Below are positions 1 through 30,300 of a stretch of DNA of 45,000 bases, in pieces. The notes beneath the pieces are model-generated. The model saw only the letters and a program-made list of their open reading frames with translations, was not told the origin of the DNA and ran no database searches. Source of the DNA: Glandiceps talaboti. Taxonomy: Eukaryota; Hemichordata; Enteropneusta; Spengelidae. Positions within the stretch are counted from its first letter, which is position 1. Every line of letters starts with the position of its first letter. A program made the position numbers and the translations under genes. The stretch lies in NCBI RefSeq assembly GCF_964340395.1, contig NC_135551.1, forward strand, positions 31,023,955 to 31,068,954, in the 5' to 3' direction.

Positions 1-110
1 TCAAAGCCATTTAAGCTCATGGTTTTATGAAAGCTGGTCGTTTAGTCATACTAGCAGATAAAGTATACCTTGGCCTTTTACTCTCTCACAAATGACCTGT
101 AAAGGTACAG

Positions 111-2316
111 CTTAGATGAACTATCCAACAACATCTTGGTAAATGAATTGGTCCAGGAGTTCCACCAACAAGACATGGAATCAGCAAAACAGAAGAAATG
201 CCAAGGGTGTCAAGAAGGAGTGGTCACGATGAAATGTAACTGTGACTTCTCCCTTTGTGATGCATGTGCTCGTACACCAAAGAAATGCCAAGGGTGTCAA
301 GAAGGAGTGGTCACGATGAAATGTAACTGTGACTTCTCCCTTTGTGATGCATGTGCTCATAAACAGAAGAAATGCCAAGGGTGTCAAGAAGGAGTAGTCA
401 AGGTGAGGTGTATCGACTGTGTTGTCTTTCTTTGTGATGCATGCACACAGACACACAAGATTCTACCGATGACACGTACACACTTTATCTTGACCATTGA
501 AGAGTATGAGAGAGCAATGGTTGAGAACCCCACCTCAGTACTATCCCCAATCTACTGTAGCAGTCACCCTGACAAACAGGTCCAATTCTACTGTGATCCA
601 TGTGAACAGATCATATGTTTAGAATGCACTGTACTGGATCACCCAAGACCAGAACACCGCTGTATTTACTTGACGGATGCAGCAACCAACTTTACTGAAG
701 AACTAGCAGACATTGTTGGTAAGGTGAAGGAGAAAGGAAAACTAGCTAACAACAGCAAAACTGTAGTGCAGCAGAGAACAGAGTCGCTGAATAGACATTA
801 CAAAACTGAACTGATGAAAATAAGTATACACATCCAGAAGATTAAAGATGAGTTCAACAACAGAATAGATGAGAATGAAAGGATGGTGCTGAAAGAGATG
901 ACAGGTGAATACAACAGACGTATAACAAACCTGACGACACAACTTAGCGGCTTGGATGGGACAGTGAATGCTATGACCAATACCATAGTGTTTGCTGAAC
1001 ACCTGATGCATTATGGGAGTGCAGCACAGATGATGTCGGCAAGGAAAGGTATGGTAGCCCAGACTCGGCAGTTGATGAGAATGAAGACAGAGACAGGACC
1101 AATGGAGGATGACTTCATGAAATTCCATAGTAACGATGACTTCTATCAATCTAAGACAATTGGAACTGTACAACTCATCCCTGAAGTGTTTGAGCTGAAT
1201 GATGTCCCAAAGTTTAGAAGAATTGGTGAAAAGATACATGCAACATTGACGGACAAACATCATGTAAAGAAAAAACAGACAGGGTCAAGATATAAACCTG
1301 AAATCAAAGCTGAGATGAAGACACCTTACAGGGAGACGCAAGATATAACAGTAAGAGACAATAAAGATGGAACATTCTCATTAAAGAGTCTGATGATGAT
1401 AGAAGGAGATCATCAAGTGTCAGTGTCAGTTTGTAAGAAACCAGTACAGGGGTCACCTGCCAATGTCAAGGTCATTCCACAGAAAGGGGTGGTATGCAAA
1501 TTTGGAGGGTATGGTTCAGGGAATGGGCAGCTCAGTAGGCCCAGGGGTGTAACCATGACAAAAAGTGGGAGTATGATAGTGGGTGAGGAGTGGAACCATA
1601 GGTTACAATTATTCAGTTTACATGGGAAGCATCAACGATTCATTCAGTTCTCTGATTTTAGCAGTCCATTCACACCTAGATATTCTGCTGTATCAGAGGA
1701 TGGTACCATTTTCACCACAGACACAGGTAATCACCAGATTGTTGTCTGTGACGAGAATGGTAAATTAATCAGATGCTTTGGGACATCTGAGTTGTTTAAG
1801 TATCCCTCTGGTATAGCTATTAGTCTATACAATGGTAAAGTGTATGTGGTTGATGAAACATCACATTGTATACGGATATACAGTCAGAATGGTGTATACA
1901 TCAAGTCATTTGGCAGTAAGGGAAATAAAGCTGGTCAGTTTGTTGACCCTAGAGGTATCACCATTGAAAGTAGTCAGGGTAATGTGTATGTGTCATATTT
2001 TGGTAGTCATTCTATCAAGGTATACAGTGCTAATGGTGATTATCTGTATTCCTTTGGTTCCAAGGGAAGTGGTGATGGTCAGCTCAATGGCCCAACAGGT
2101 CTAACTACAGACAAACACAATAATGTGTATGTCTGTGATTACTGGAATCGCCGACTACAGAAATTCAACTCACTGGGTAAATTCATCAGTGTGGTTGACT
2201 GTGGAAAAGACCCACTGAGTGGTCCTGTCAGTGTTTGTATCACTGATGAGGATACAGTAAGTAGAATAATCATTGTGGAGCTCGGAATTAACTCCATGAG
2301 GGTTATTATGCAGTAG
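111..2316 (+). CDS. TRIM-NHL protein (TRIM2/3/71-like), last exon, 5' partial
   Basis: The open frame runs from an apparent 3' splice site (AG at 109-110 after a pyrimidine-rich stretch; in-frame stop at 100-102 just upstream) to a stop at 2314-2316. Domains in order: three 29-residue copies of a B-box1-like zinc motif beginning KKCQGCQEGV (193-453; only the third has the full C-x2-C pairs plus trailing His); a B-box2 (about 549-684, C-x2-H ... C-x2-C-x4-C-x2-C ... H); a BBC-type coiled coil (about 690-1040); a filamin/ABP280-like repeat (about 1190-1485); and about six NHL blades (1495-2300) with typical FGSKGSGDGQLNGPTG-like units. The RING domain normally encoded before B-box1 is absent, so it probably lies in an upstream exon outside the window. 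A TTG at 136 opens a shorter reading but no ATG fits a true start. Family members are usually RING E3 ubiquitin ligases or RNA-binding translational repressors; which applies here cannot be told. Confidence 0.85.
193..453 (+). repeat. 87-bp in-frame tandem triplication of the B-box1 coding segment
   Basis: The string AAGAAATGCCAAGGGTGTCA starts at 193, 280 and 367, an exact 87-bp (29-codon) period. Units 1 and 2 are nearly identical over about 78 bp, which points to recent duplication. Unit 3 diverges after its first half and is the one continuing into an ordinary TRIM B-box1. Confidence 0.9.
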
Positions 2317-2375
2317 ATATTACTGTTACAGTAGTATGTACAGATCGGATGGAATGATATTGTCTAGATCAAAAC

Positions 2376-2744
2376 TTAAAGTGACCATATAGATTAGAAT
2401 TGGGTATTTATTTTTTTATTTACAAAACAATTTTGTCATGGCTTCCTACTTGAAAAATGTATGTAAAATAAGCATAACATAATCCAATTCCTTGTTTGTA
2501 AGTCAAACAATTGCAAAAGACTGATAAAATGTGTAAAATGTTTTGTTATTTGTGTACATATATGTAAACAATAACAAACTTTTTAAATTCATTTTTTAGC
2601 ATTTTGAAATGTATTGAGTTCCAAACACAGACTTTGTCTATGTTATTTTACATTCATTTTTCAAGTAGGAAGCCATGATAAAATTGTTTTATAAATTTAA
2701 AAATCCAAAATAAAGAACGAACCCTCATCCATATGGCCACTTTA
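2376..2744. mobile_element. Foldback MITE-like element, copy 1
   Basis: Arms of about 90-100 bp are inverted repeats of each other. The left arm starts TAAAGTGACCATATAGAT and includes CATGGCTTCCTACTTGAAAA. The right arm ends with the complement (TTTTCAAGTAGGAAGCCATG ... ATATGGCCACTTTA). The outer ends read TAAAGTG/CACTTTA, compatible with a TA target duplication. It lies directly 3' of the TRIM gene, and an AATAAA at 2709 inside it could serve as a polyadenylation signal. A diverged partial copy lies at 37184-37440. Confidence 0.7.
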
Positions 2745-4554
2745 TTTAAAGACTATACGTACTGTATGAATATTCCATTCAGTACAATTTACTACTATGA
2801 GGGTATTTACCTTTGTTTGTCGTATCATCATGATTGCTGTTTCCGCAACATTTACACGAGTCGCTAAAGACATGTTGCGGAAACTGCATGAATGCATGTG
2901 TACAGTCATTTCATTATGATGCAGTTATATACATATAAGGGTCCAAGTCATGTCAGAGCTGGTGAGCATTTAATACAAGAGGAATTCAGTTGAAGTATTG
3001 TAATGAATTTATAGACAGAGTTGATGTATTGCCATAAATGAACCTGTGGCTAGGCACATTAGAAGGGCAGGTTGTTGTGAGGCAGAGTGTGGGGAATGGT
3101 GGATAGAGAGAGAGGAGTGACTTCGGTTGTGGTAAAAATCAGAATACTTTATTTCACAGGATAAGTAATATGTTAAAAGCTCAGCGTATAGGAAGTGGGT
3201 TGTAACTAATATTGGTACAATGGATGTATGATCGTGTTGATAGATATATACAACATCTGTTTATGTAAGCGATGACATTTAAGAGATTTATGAGAACATT
3301 CTTTAAGTTGAAGTGACCTCTGATGTCTCCAACAGAACCTGATATCGTGTGAGTGTGGATGAGTGTGGATATAAAGCAGAATTTCCTGCTTGAAAGATGT
3401 ACCATTTTCGATAATGTTGCTTGGCTGCCATTTTGTTTGATTGTGTTTTTATTTGCATATGCAATTGCAGCATCTAGTCCAATCAGAAAGGTGCTTCTTG
3501 ATGATGTTTAACATGAATATCATGACATTTAATGTCCCATATATCAGAAGTGATATTTTGCATTAAACGTCATCAAGAACAAGTGATCTGGGCATATAGG
3601 TATATGATACAGCCTCCTATCACACCTGAATCATAAATCCATAGTGATATAACTACAGAATATTTAGTGTTTGTCAACCTTTTATTTTCAAATTAAATTC
3701 TGACCATATTTGACCACTTATATTCACAAAAGAAGTTTTCCTAGAATCATAAAAAGTAGAATCAAGGGTTTTATGATTATTCACTAAAATTGTGAGTAAT
3801 TTACCTAAAATTCAAAAATCATTATTTCTCAATAAATGTTCACAGATACGCTCATTTCTTGTTTTCCTCCAGGAAGAACACATCATTTAGAAACATTTTG
3901 GATTTCAAATAGGAAAAGATTTCACACTATTAAGTTTGCATGGTGACCCCTGAAGTTTTTCTAAGCTAAAAAAAAAATAGTTTGGTTCTTGTTACCCAAC
4001 CCCCACCTAGTTTTTCACTTGTGACCCTAAACTTTTGTTACATATTTGAGAAAAAAATAAATAAAATTGCAAAAATTGTGTGTGAAGTTTTGAAAAAAGT
4101 GGATGAGCAAACTGACATCAACTTAAAAAGACAATATAAAACTGAACTTCCAATTTGTAATGGCTGTATATCTGATGAGAAGAAACCAATAACACAAAGA
4201 TCATATGAAAAACAATAGAGGCTGGGTAACCAAGACTAGCACATATGCAGAACAGCATTCAACCACAGGGACTTGAAATTGGCCATATTTGTTTACAAAT
4301 TTTTGTTTATTGTTTAATGTTTACTTCTTTTTTTCTTTTACAAATATTTGTGTTTAGTTTACTCTTTTTTTTTCTTTTTTAAAAATATATTTTCCATTCA
4401 AGGTGCCATGTAATAAACTAATGATTTGAAAAGCTGGTGTCAGTTGTGTTTTTTTCTAAATCACTTGTAACTGCTCTTTGTTTGTGTAATAAACCACTGT
4501 GACTATCTTATGTTTATGAGGAGTTAGTTCTACTGAGCGCCCTCAACCCTTCCT

Positions 4555-4612
4555 TGTCCCACTCACTTACTCACTCACTCACTCACTCACCCACCCACCC
4601 ACTCACTCACCA
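4555..4612. repeat. (ACTC)n/(ACCC)n microsatellite
   Basis: A tetranucleotide run of CACTCACT units interrupted by CACCCACC units, upstream of FIG4. Confidence 0.9.
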
Positions 4613-5017
4613 TGCTCATGGCCAATGCTGAGTCCCACAGTGATTCAACGTATTTGTTATCATTTGATGATCATGACCGTTGAGGGCTCCTGACTAATTG
4701 CTTCAGATTGATGGCGAGCGAGCAGCAAGCAAACATGTAGCGTTACAAAATACAAGTGAACATTTCAGAAAGTTTCCTCTCAACGCTGACAGGTAATATA
4801 CACCATTGAAATTTAGTAACCATTTGTTGTTGTGGATATTTACAGATATTATGTTTTATCAGTTTGGCTCGATTTGTGTGCTCTTGACTGGTACTTCCGC
4901 ATTTCGATAACTATTATTATTATGACCGTTTCGTTTCGTGTTATAGCCAACAGTCACGCGGCGCTGTGACAGCCACCGAAAGTAGTAGTTATTTGGTGTT
5001 CACGTATTGCATTCAAG

Positions 5018-24959
<19,942 letters not shown>

Positions 24960-25049
24960 ACTATACATGTATAACAATACATGGCCTATGCATGGAATAA
25001 TGCAGACCTAAATTAGTCTTGCAGTAAGACCCAGATCTGAAGGCTTCTG

Positions 25050-25055
25050 AATAAA
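25050..25055 (+). terminator. Candidate FIG4 polyadenylation signal
   Basis: AATAAA 91 bp after the FIG4 stop codon. Several alternative signals exist further downstream, so its use is only a guess. Confidence 0.4.
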
Positions 25056-26089
25056 CATCAAGGGTGACAGTAACTCTTGTATGCAGCACCATTAACGCCA
25101 TTGATGTATACCTTTGGTGCAATGTAACCTGTTACCTGATATCAAAAGAAAGCCTGATGGTCTAGCAGCTAGACTAGGCCTACATGTATATACCAGGACT
25201 TGGAGAATGAATGTTCATGGTCTTGTAGGAAGTCTCAGATCTATGCTTAGAGGGTTGATGAACAAACGCTGAGGATGACAGTAATTCTGGTGGCAAGGGC
25301 AAACCCTCAAAAGTGCCTTTGGTGCTCTATAACATGTGGTTGCTCTTAAAAGTTTACAGAATTACCCAAGGGGCTAAAAGCTAGACTAGGTTTATAGTTA
25401 CAAATTTCTACCTACAAAGTCAAAACGTATTGTGTATTAAAGCTGTAATTACAGTGTAGGCCATATATCACATGAATCCATGATGTACCATTTATATCTA
25501 TAACAGCTTATTTATATCATACATCATACATGTATCTACAGAATGTGTCAAACTATAGAAGTTGTCTTTATAGTTGTCTTAGTATTTATAACTTGTCTAT
25601 ACATGGTAATATTGTAAACAATGCTTACACAGTACTAGGATTTCACTTGTACTACCCATGATAAAACACCGATGAGTTTGCCTGCTTGTGGTCAGCATGA
25701 ATAAAACAAGTTTCAAGCAAAGACACACAATGTACTTAGTGTAAGTATCTTATCAAAGCCTAAACACCACATGAGCCCCGGATCCAATAACTCTGTTTAC
25801 TGTTAAAAAACTACACATTATAATGATGGAGTCTGACTGTTACTGTTACCTCATCACTTCTACAGATATAAACAAATGAATAAAAGTCATGTGAAGCACC
25901 TGCTTTTGTCTTTGTGTCACTTGTATTTCTTTTTTTTTAAACCCAATTTTGTCTTTGCGTGACGTCTTTCCTTGGCAAATTTCATTCAAGCAAACACATC
26001 AGTATTTTTTCACATGTTGTATATACAAAGTGTTGATTCTGTGACTCAACTGATATAGCAGGGTAAGAGAGTGGTATATTGATGGATTT

Positions 26090-26360
26090 GAAATAGGATG
26101 ACATCAGTAAGCTGTGATTGGATAAGATAGCTTATAGAGTGGTATCTGTAAGCTGTGATTGGATAAAGGTCATTTTATGCAAATAGGGTAACATAAAGCT
26201 GTGATTGGATAAAGGCAGTTTTATGTAAATAGGGTAACATCAAATTGTGATTGGATGAAGGTGGTTTTATGTAAATACATGTAGGATATCAGTGAGCTCT
26301 GATTGGACAATTATGGATGTGTGTGAATAGAATGACATCAGTATGCTCTGATTGGATAAG
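26090..26360. repeat. Degenerate about 50-bp repeat carrying inverted CCAAT boxes
   Basis: Six units with TGTGATTGGATAA or CTCTGATTGGA occur at about 26114, 26154, 26200, 26246, 26299 and 26347. Several share TTTTATGYAAATAGGGTAACAT. Confidence 0.75.
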
Positions 26361-26914
26361 AATATATATACATGTATATATATGTTATGCATAGAAGTGG
26401 CCAGAGAATAATAAAGTACTTGTACATTGTTATGCCACATTTGGCCCTGAACATGAATAATGATATGTGTAACAGAAAACCATATATAAGACCATATAAA
26501 TGTAACAGTTTTATTATACATCGGAACATAATTGTATTCATTGTAAATTGGTATAAAAAACTTTGCTCTTAAAATTAAAAAAAAAAGACAATAACTTATT
26601 GTTTTCATGTGTACATTCTTTTCTCTGTATAAATAAACTTCATGTGAGAATCTGGTGTCCTGACTTTGTTTTTATTTTCCATTTATTCTATTCTGTATTG
26701 TTGCATAGCGTTACAAGTATAGATTTTAATCCAACAACATCAAATAAATTACATAAATGTGACTTTTTGTACTAATACAGTAAATCAAGTATTTCAGACT
26801 ATTAATATTACACCAGTTTTTCTCAATAATACACTTTTACATGTCACACTTATAAAACATATGATATAGCTTGAGTTCAAGCAAGTTATGGGATAACACT
26901 GTGATGTGAGAAAG

Positions 26915-27340
26915 TTCTGTGTGACACTGGTACCTCTACAACACCGGTGGTTCAATATAACATTGGTAGTTCTACTGGTCATTCTATTATGACACTGGTA
27001 GTTCTATAACATGACAATAGTGCTGTAAAATCATGAAAATGGTGATTCTGTATGACAGTAGTTCTATGCAACACTGCTCTACACAAAGTTTTACAAAACT
27101 GGCAGTTGTTTGCAATATTGGTGGTTGTATATGGGAACTATATGAACATTTGGTTCCATCCTGAAAGCATTACAACACTGATGGTTCTATGCAACATTGC
27201 TGGTTCTATATAGTATGTAATGTAGCCACACAAACTAGTTGTTCTAATCAAAATTAGCAGTTCTATAAAACAGACAATTTTATACACTAAAAGTTCAGAT
27301 TAGCACTATGTAACGTGTAGTTCTATAAAATAGTGTCATT
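26915..27340. repeat. Degenerate short repeat in the PEX7 3' flank
   Basis: Many diverged copies of ACACTGGTAGTTCTAT-like units spaced about 20-30 bp apart. Confidence 0.55.
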
Positions 27341-27372
27341 GTGTTACAGTGTAAAAGATGGCATAGCTGTCA

Positions 27373-30300
27373 TCATGATATCAGAGATCTTGGCGTGTAC
27401 ATCATCACTTTCTCATCCCATGAACAGTCAACTATCTGTAAGACAGAGACAACAAACAGCTCAGAACTAAACAATATATGGTTTTGGGAAGTTTCTACAC
27501 TGTAATAACAACAAACAGAATGGATTGTATATGAGATGGGGTTTATGCACAGGCTCTTGCACAGTATCACTGATCTGATCACTGCCTTGAACAAATTCAC
27601 AACTAGATATCAGTAGAAATATTCCATGAAATATAAAGCTTCATTTGTTTACATACATACACACACACATACATACATACATACATACATACATACATAC
27701 ATACACACACATACATACACACACACATACATATATACATACATACATACACACACGTACATACGTACGTATGTACATACATACATACATACATACATAC
27801 ATACACTCAGACAGTCAAACACTTTACCATGCCTATACCGATATCATACATTGTATGTTACTGCAGTGTAGTGAACAAAATTACATTTTGTGATCGTATC
27901 ACCAAGGTGACAAGCTTGTATGTGTACATCTCCCGATAACAAATCATTTTCAATACTTGATTTCATATGTAACTGCATTGACCTTCCCTTGGAGTAGATT
28001 TGTACATACCTGTCCTGGTACATGCATATTAAAATCAACACCACACACAAATTCAGTGTGATGTTGAACTGTTTCAAGTAGTTTCTGAGGTGAATTCCAA
28101 TCCCAAAGTCTGACTGTGAAGTCGTAGGAACAGGAAGCTATGATTGACGATGAGTGTGGAGAGCACTGGAACGAAAACAGAGTTATGTGTAAGAAGCTAT
28201 ATGTGGCATATAGTATAATGTTACTTCAACAAAATGTGTTGTGTTTCAACATCTATGATTGTGTTAGACTTTAAGCTAGCTGCATTGTCACTTAAGTTTG
28301 GACCACAATTGTGATATTAACTTACTTTAAGCCTCCTTATTGCAAATTCATGGCCAGGAAGGACAAATATAGGTTGCCGTGGGTTACGAAGATCCCAACC
28401 AAAGATTCTACTGTCAACAGTGCCAGCCACCAGAATATTCTGAAAAATGTCAAAAGACAGTCACATGATTGGTAATGCTGAAAGAGGTCACAAGACAGTC
28501 ACATGATTGGTAATGCTGAAAGAGGTCACAAGACAGTCACATGATTGGTAATTCTGAAAGATACCATCAGTCCAATGATTGATACAGAAAGAGATATCTT
28601 CAGATCATATTCACCTGATTTAGTAACGTGTTTTAGTAGAAGACATATATTATGTTGATAAAGTGTTTTTGTTTTACTTGATCATATCGACACCAATCAC
28701 AAGTAACAATAATCATTATTTATACTGGATAGTTCTTTAAGTATAATATAAACACTTGTCTCCCAAGAAGTCCAGTGAGGGCCATCCCTCATGGGTTCAG
28801 TGTTAATGCAGGAGGAAACTGGAGGACCCGGGAAAACCTGTGTTGTTCAGTGGAGTCAAACTTACTTACAGCGTGGTAAATTTAATCGAACCCTGGATGG
28901 GTTTGAACCCTGGCCACAGCGGTAAGAGGCCAATGGTTTAACCACTCGGCCACTGACAACCCATCGGTTAACAAAAGTAAACATTTCTGCATTAGCACTT
29001 GGTATGTTAATAAAATTGTTCTACCCAAACCACATCTGAGCATTTCTACATTACCACTTGGTATGCTAATAGAAGGATTAGTTGATTTACCTGGTCATAT
29101 TTGCACCAATCACAAGTGAGTATTTCTGCATTAACACCTGCTATGCTAATAGAAGGCATTTGAGGTCTCTTGATATTCCATACTCTTAGAGTCTGGTCAC
29201 CTTTATAGACAAAATGTAAACAAACATTTATCTCTCTATGTGGTATAAAAATGTAGAACAGCAGGCTGTAGAATTACACATTTGTATTCAAGCTAGGGGG
29301 TTACGGTTATGATTAGGTTAGGGTTAGGAATAGTGTCAGACCCCTTAACATACACCTGATTTGTATCATCTGCAGTGAGTACACACTGTTATATATGTTT
29401 TTACAAAGTTAACAAGAAATGTCATGTTCATCAATACCATGGTAACAAATACTAGCATTGGCATTTCTTATGTCAGTAACATTGTTGCAACTACACACCA
29501 TTTTGTAACAAACATCATCATCACAACATTTAAATATCACAGAAACAATGTTTCATAGAAGACATAACTCAAAGTACACCAGTAAAACTTAATAACTACA
29601 CACATATTTCATGTACATATAATGACTTTTGTTGCTGTTATATCTTTTTATGTTGACAGGAATACAGAACACTTTCATTATATAGTACATTTAGTGTCTG
29701 TGATCAGCAAGAAAAAGTTTCAAAATGTTGGAAATTCCCCAGCAACAAGTACACATCAAAAGTGCTTTGTATATAAAGCACTATCTTTTGGCCATTCCAA
29801 GTTTGTATTGAGGAGAGATTGTTTTGTTTTATCAAGTTATCATGAAGACAAGCACAATCAGTTTATATAAAAGAATAACCACTTACCCGACACAGATGCA
29901 AAGCATCCTGGGAGATGTGGTGACCATATTGCACTGTAGACCACATGATCATGTCCAGAAAATGTTGACAAGGATTGGTGGCCTAGAGGGTCCCACTGTA
30001 ATTAAAGTTGTTAAACTGATGAGATAAATTAGTGAGATAGAGGGCTCGAAGGAAACCCTATGTGAATACTTACATATGTGACATTGCAATTGTACCTTAG
30101 CCTAAAGGGATATGCATTTGTACATAGGCCTAGTGGGTATACATTTTTACATAGGCCTAGTGGGTATACATTTGTACATAGGCCTAATGGGTGTACATTT
30201 GTACATAGACCTAGTGGGTATACATTTGTACATAGGCCTAGTGGGTATACATTTGTACATAGGCCTAGTGGGTATACATTTGTACATAGACCTAGTGGGT

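Larger units (their letters stand above)
2317..5017. other. Intergenic region between the TRIM-NHL gene and FIG4
   Basis: No convincing coding exon was found. It contains a foldback MITE (2376-2744), two imperfect hairpins (2836-2887 and 3495-3579), T-rich runs (4320-4380), an (ACTC)n/(ACCC)n microsatellite (4560-4612) and, at about 4915-5017, a more CpG-rich stretch that is the likely FIG4 promoter/5' UTR. No TATA box is evident in front of FIG4. Confidence 0.6.
24960..27372. other. FIG4 3' flank and convergent intergenic region to PEX7
   Basis: No coding exon is recognised. AATAAA at 25050-25055 is the first polyadenylation signal after the FIG4 stop; further ones lie near 25880 and 26632. 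An imperfect duplication of about 200 bp (25010-25200 against 25220-25400), a degenerate CCAAT-bearing repeat (26090-26360) and another degenerate repeat (26915-27340) occupy much of it. Confidence 0.6.

Noticed and set aside
742-1263. Antisense 173-codon frame
   Set aside because: A shadow of the TRIM-NHL coding exon, with no family features.
3982-4218. 78-codon frame with RQYKTELP, slightly like the TRIM coiled coil (RHYKTELM)
   Set aside because: The similarity covers only about 21 bp, with no further alignment. It is too short to call a TRIM pseudogene.
28899-28957. Functional tRNA gene on the minus strand
   Set aside because: Box A and B are present, but the sequence continues into a SINE body and the stems do not pair as in a true tRNA.
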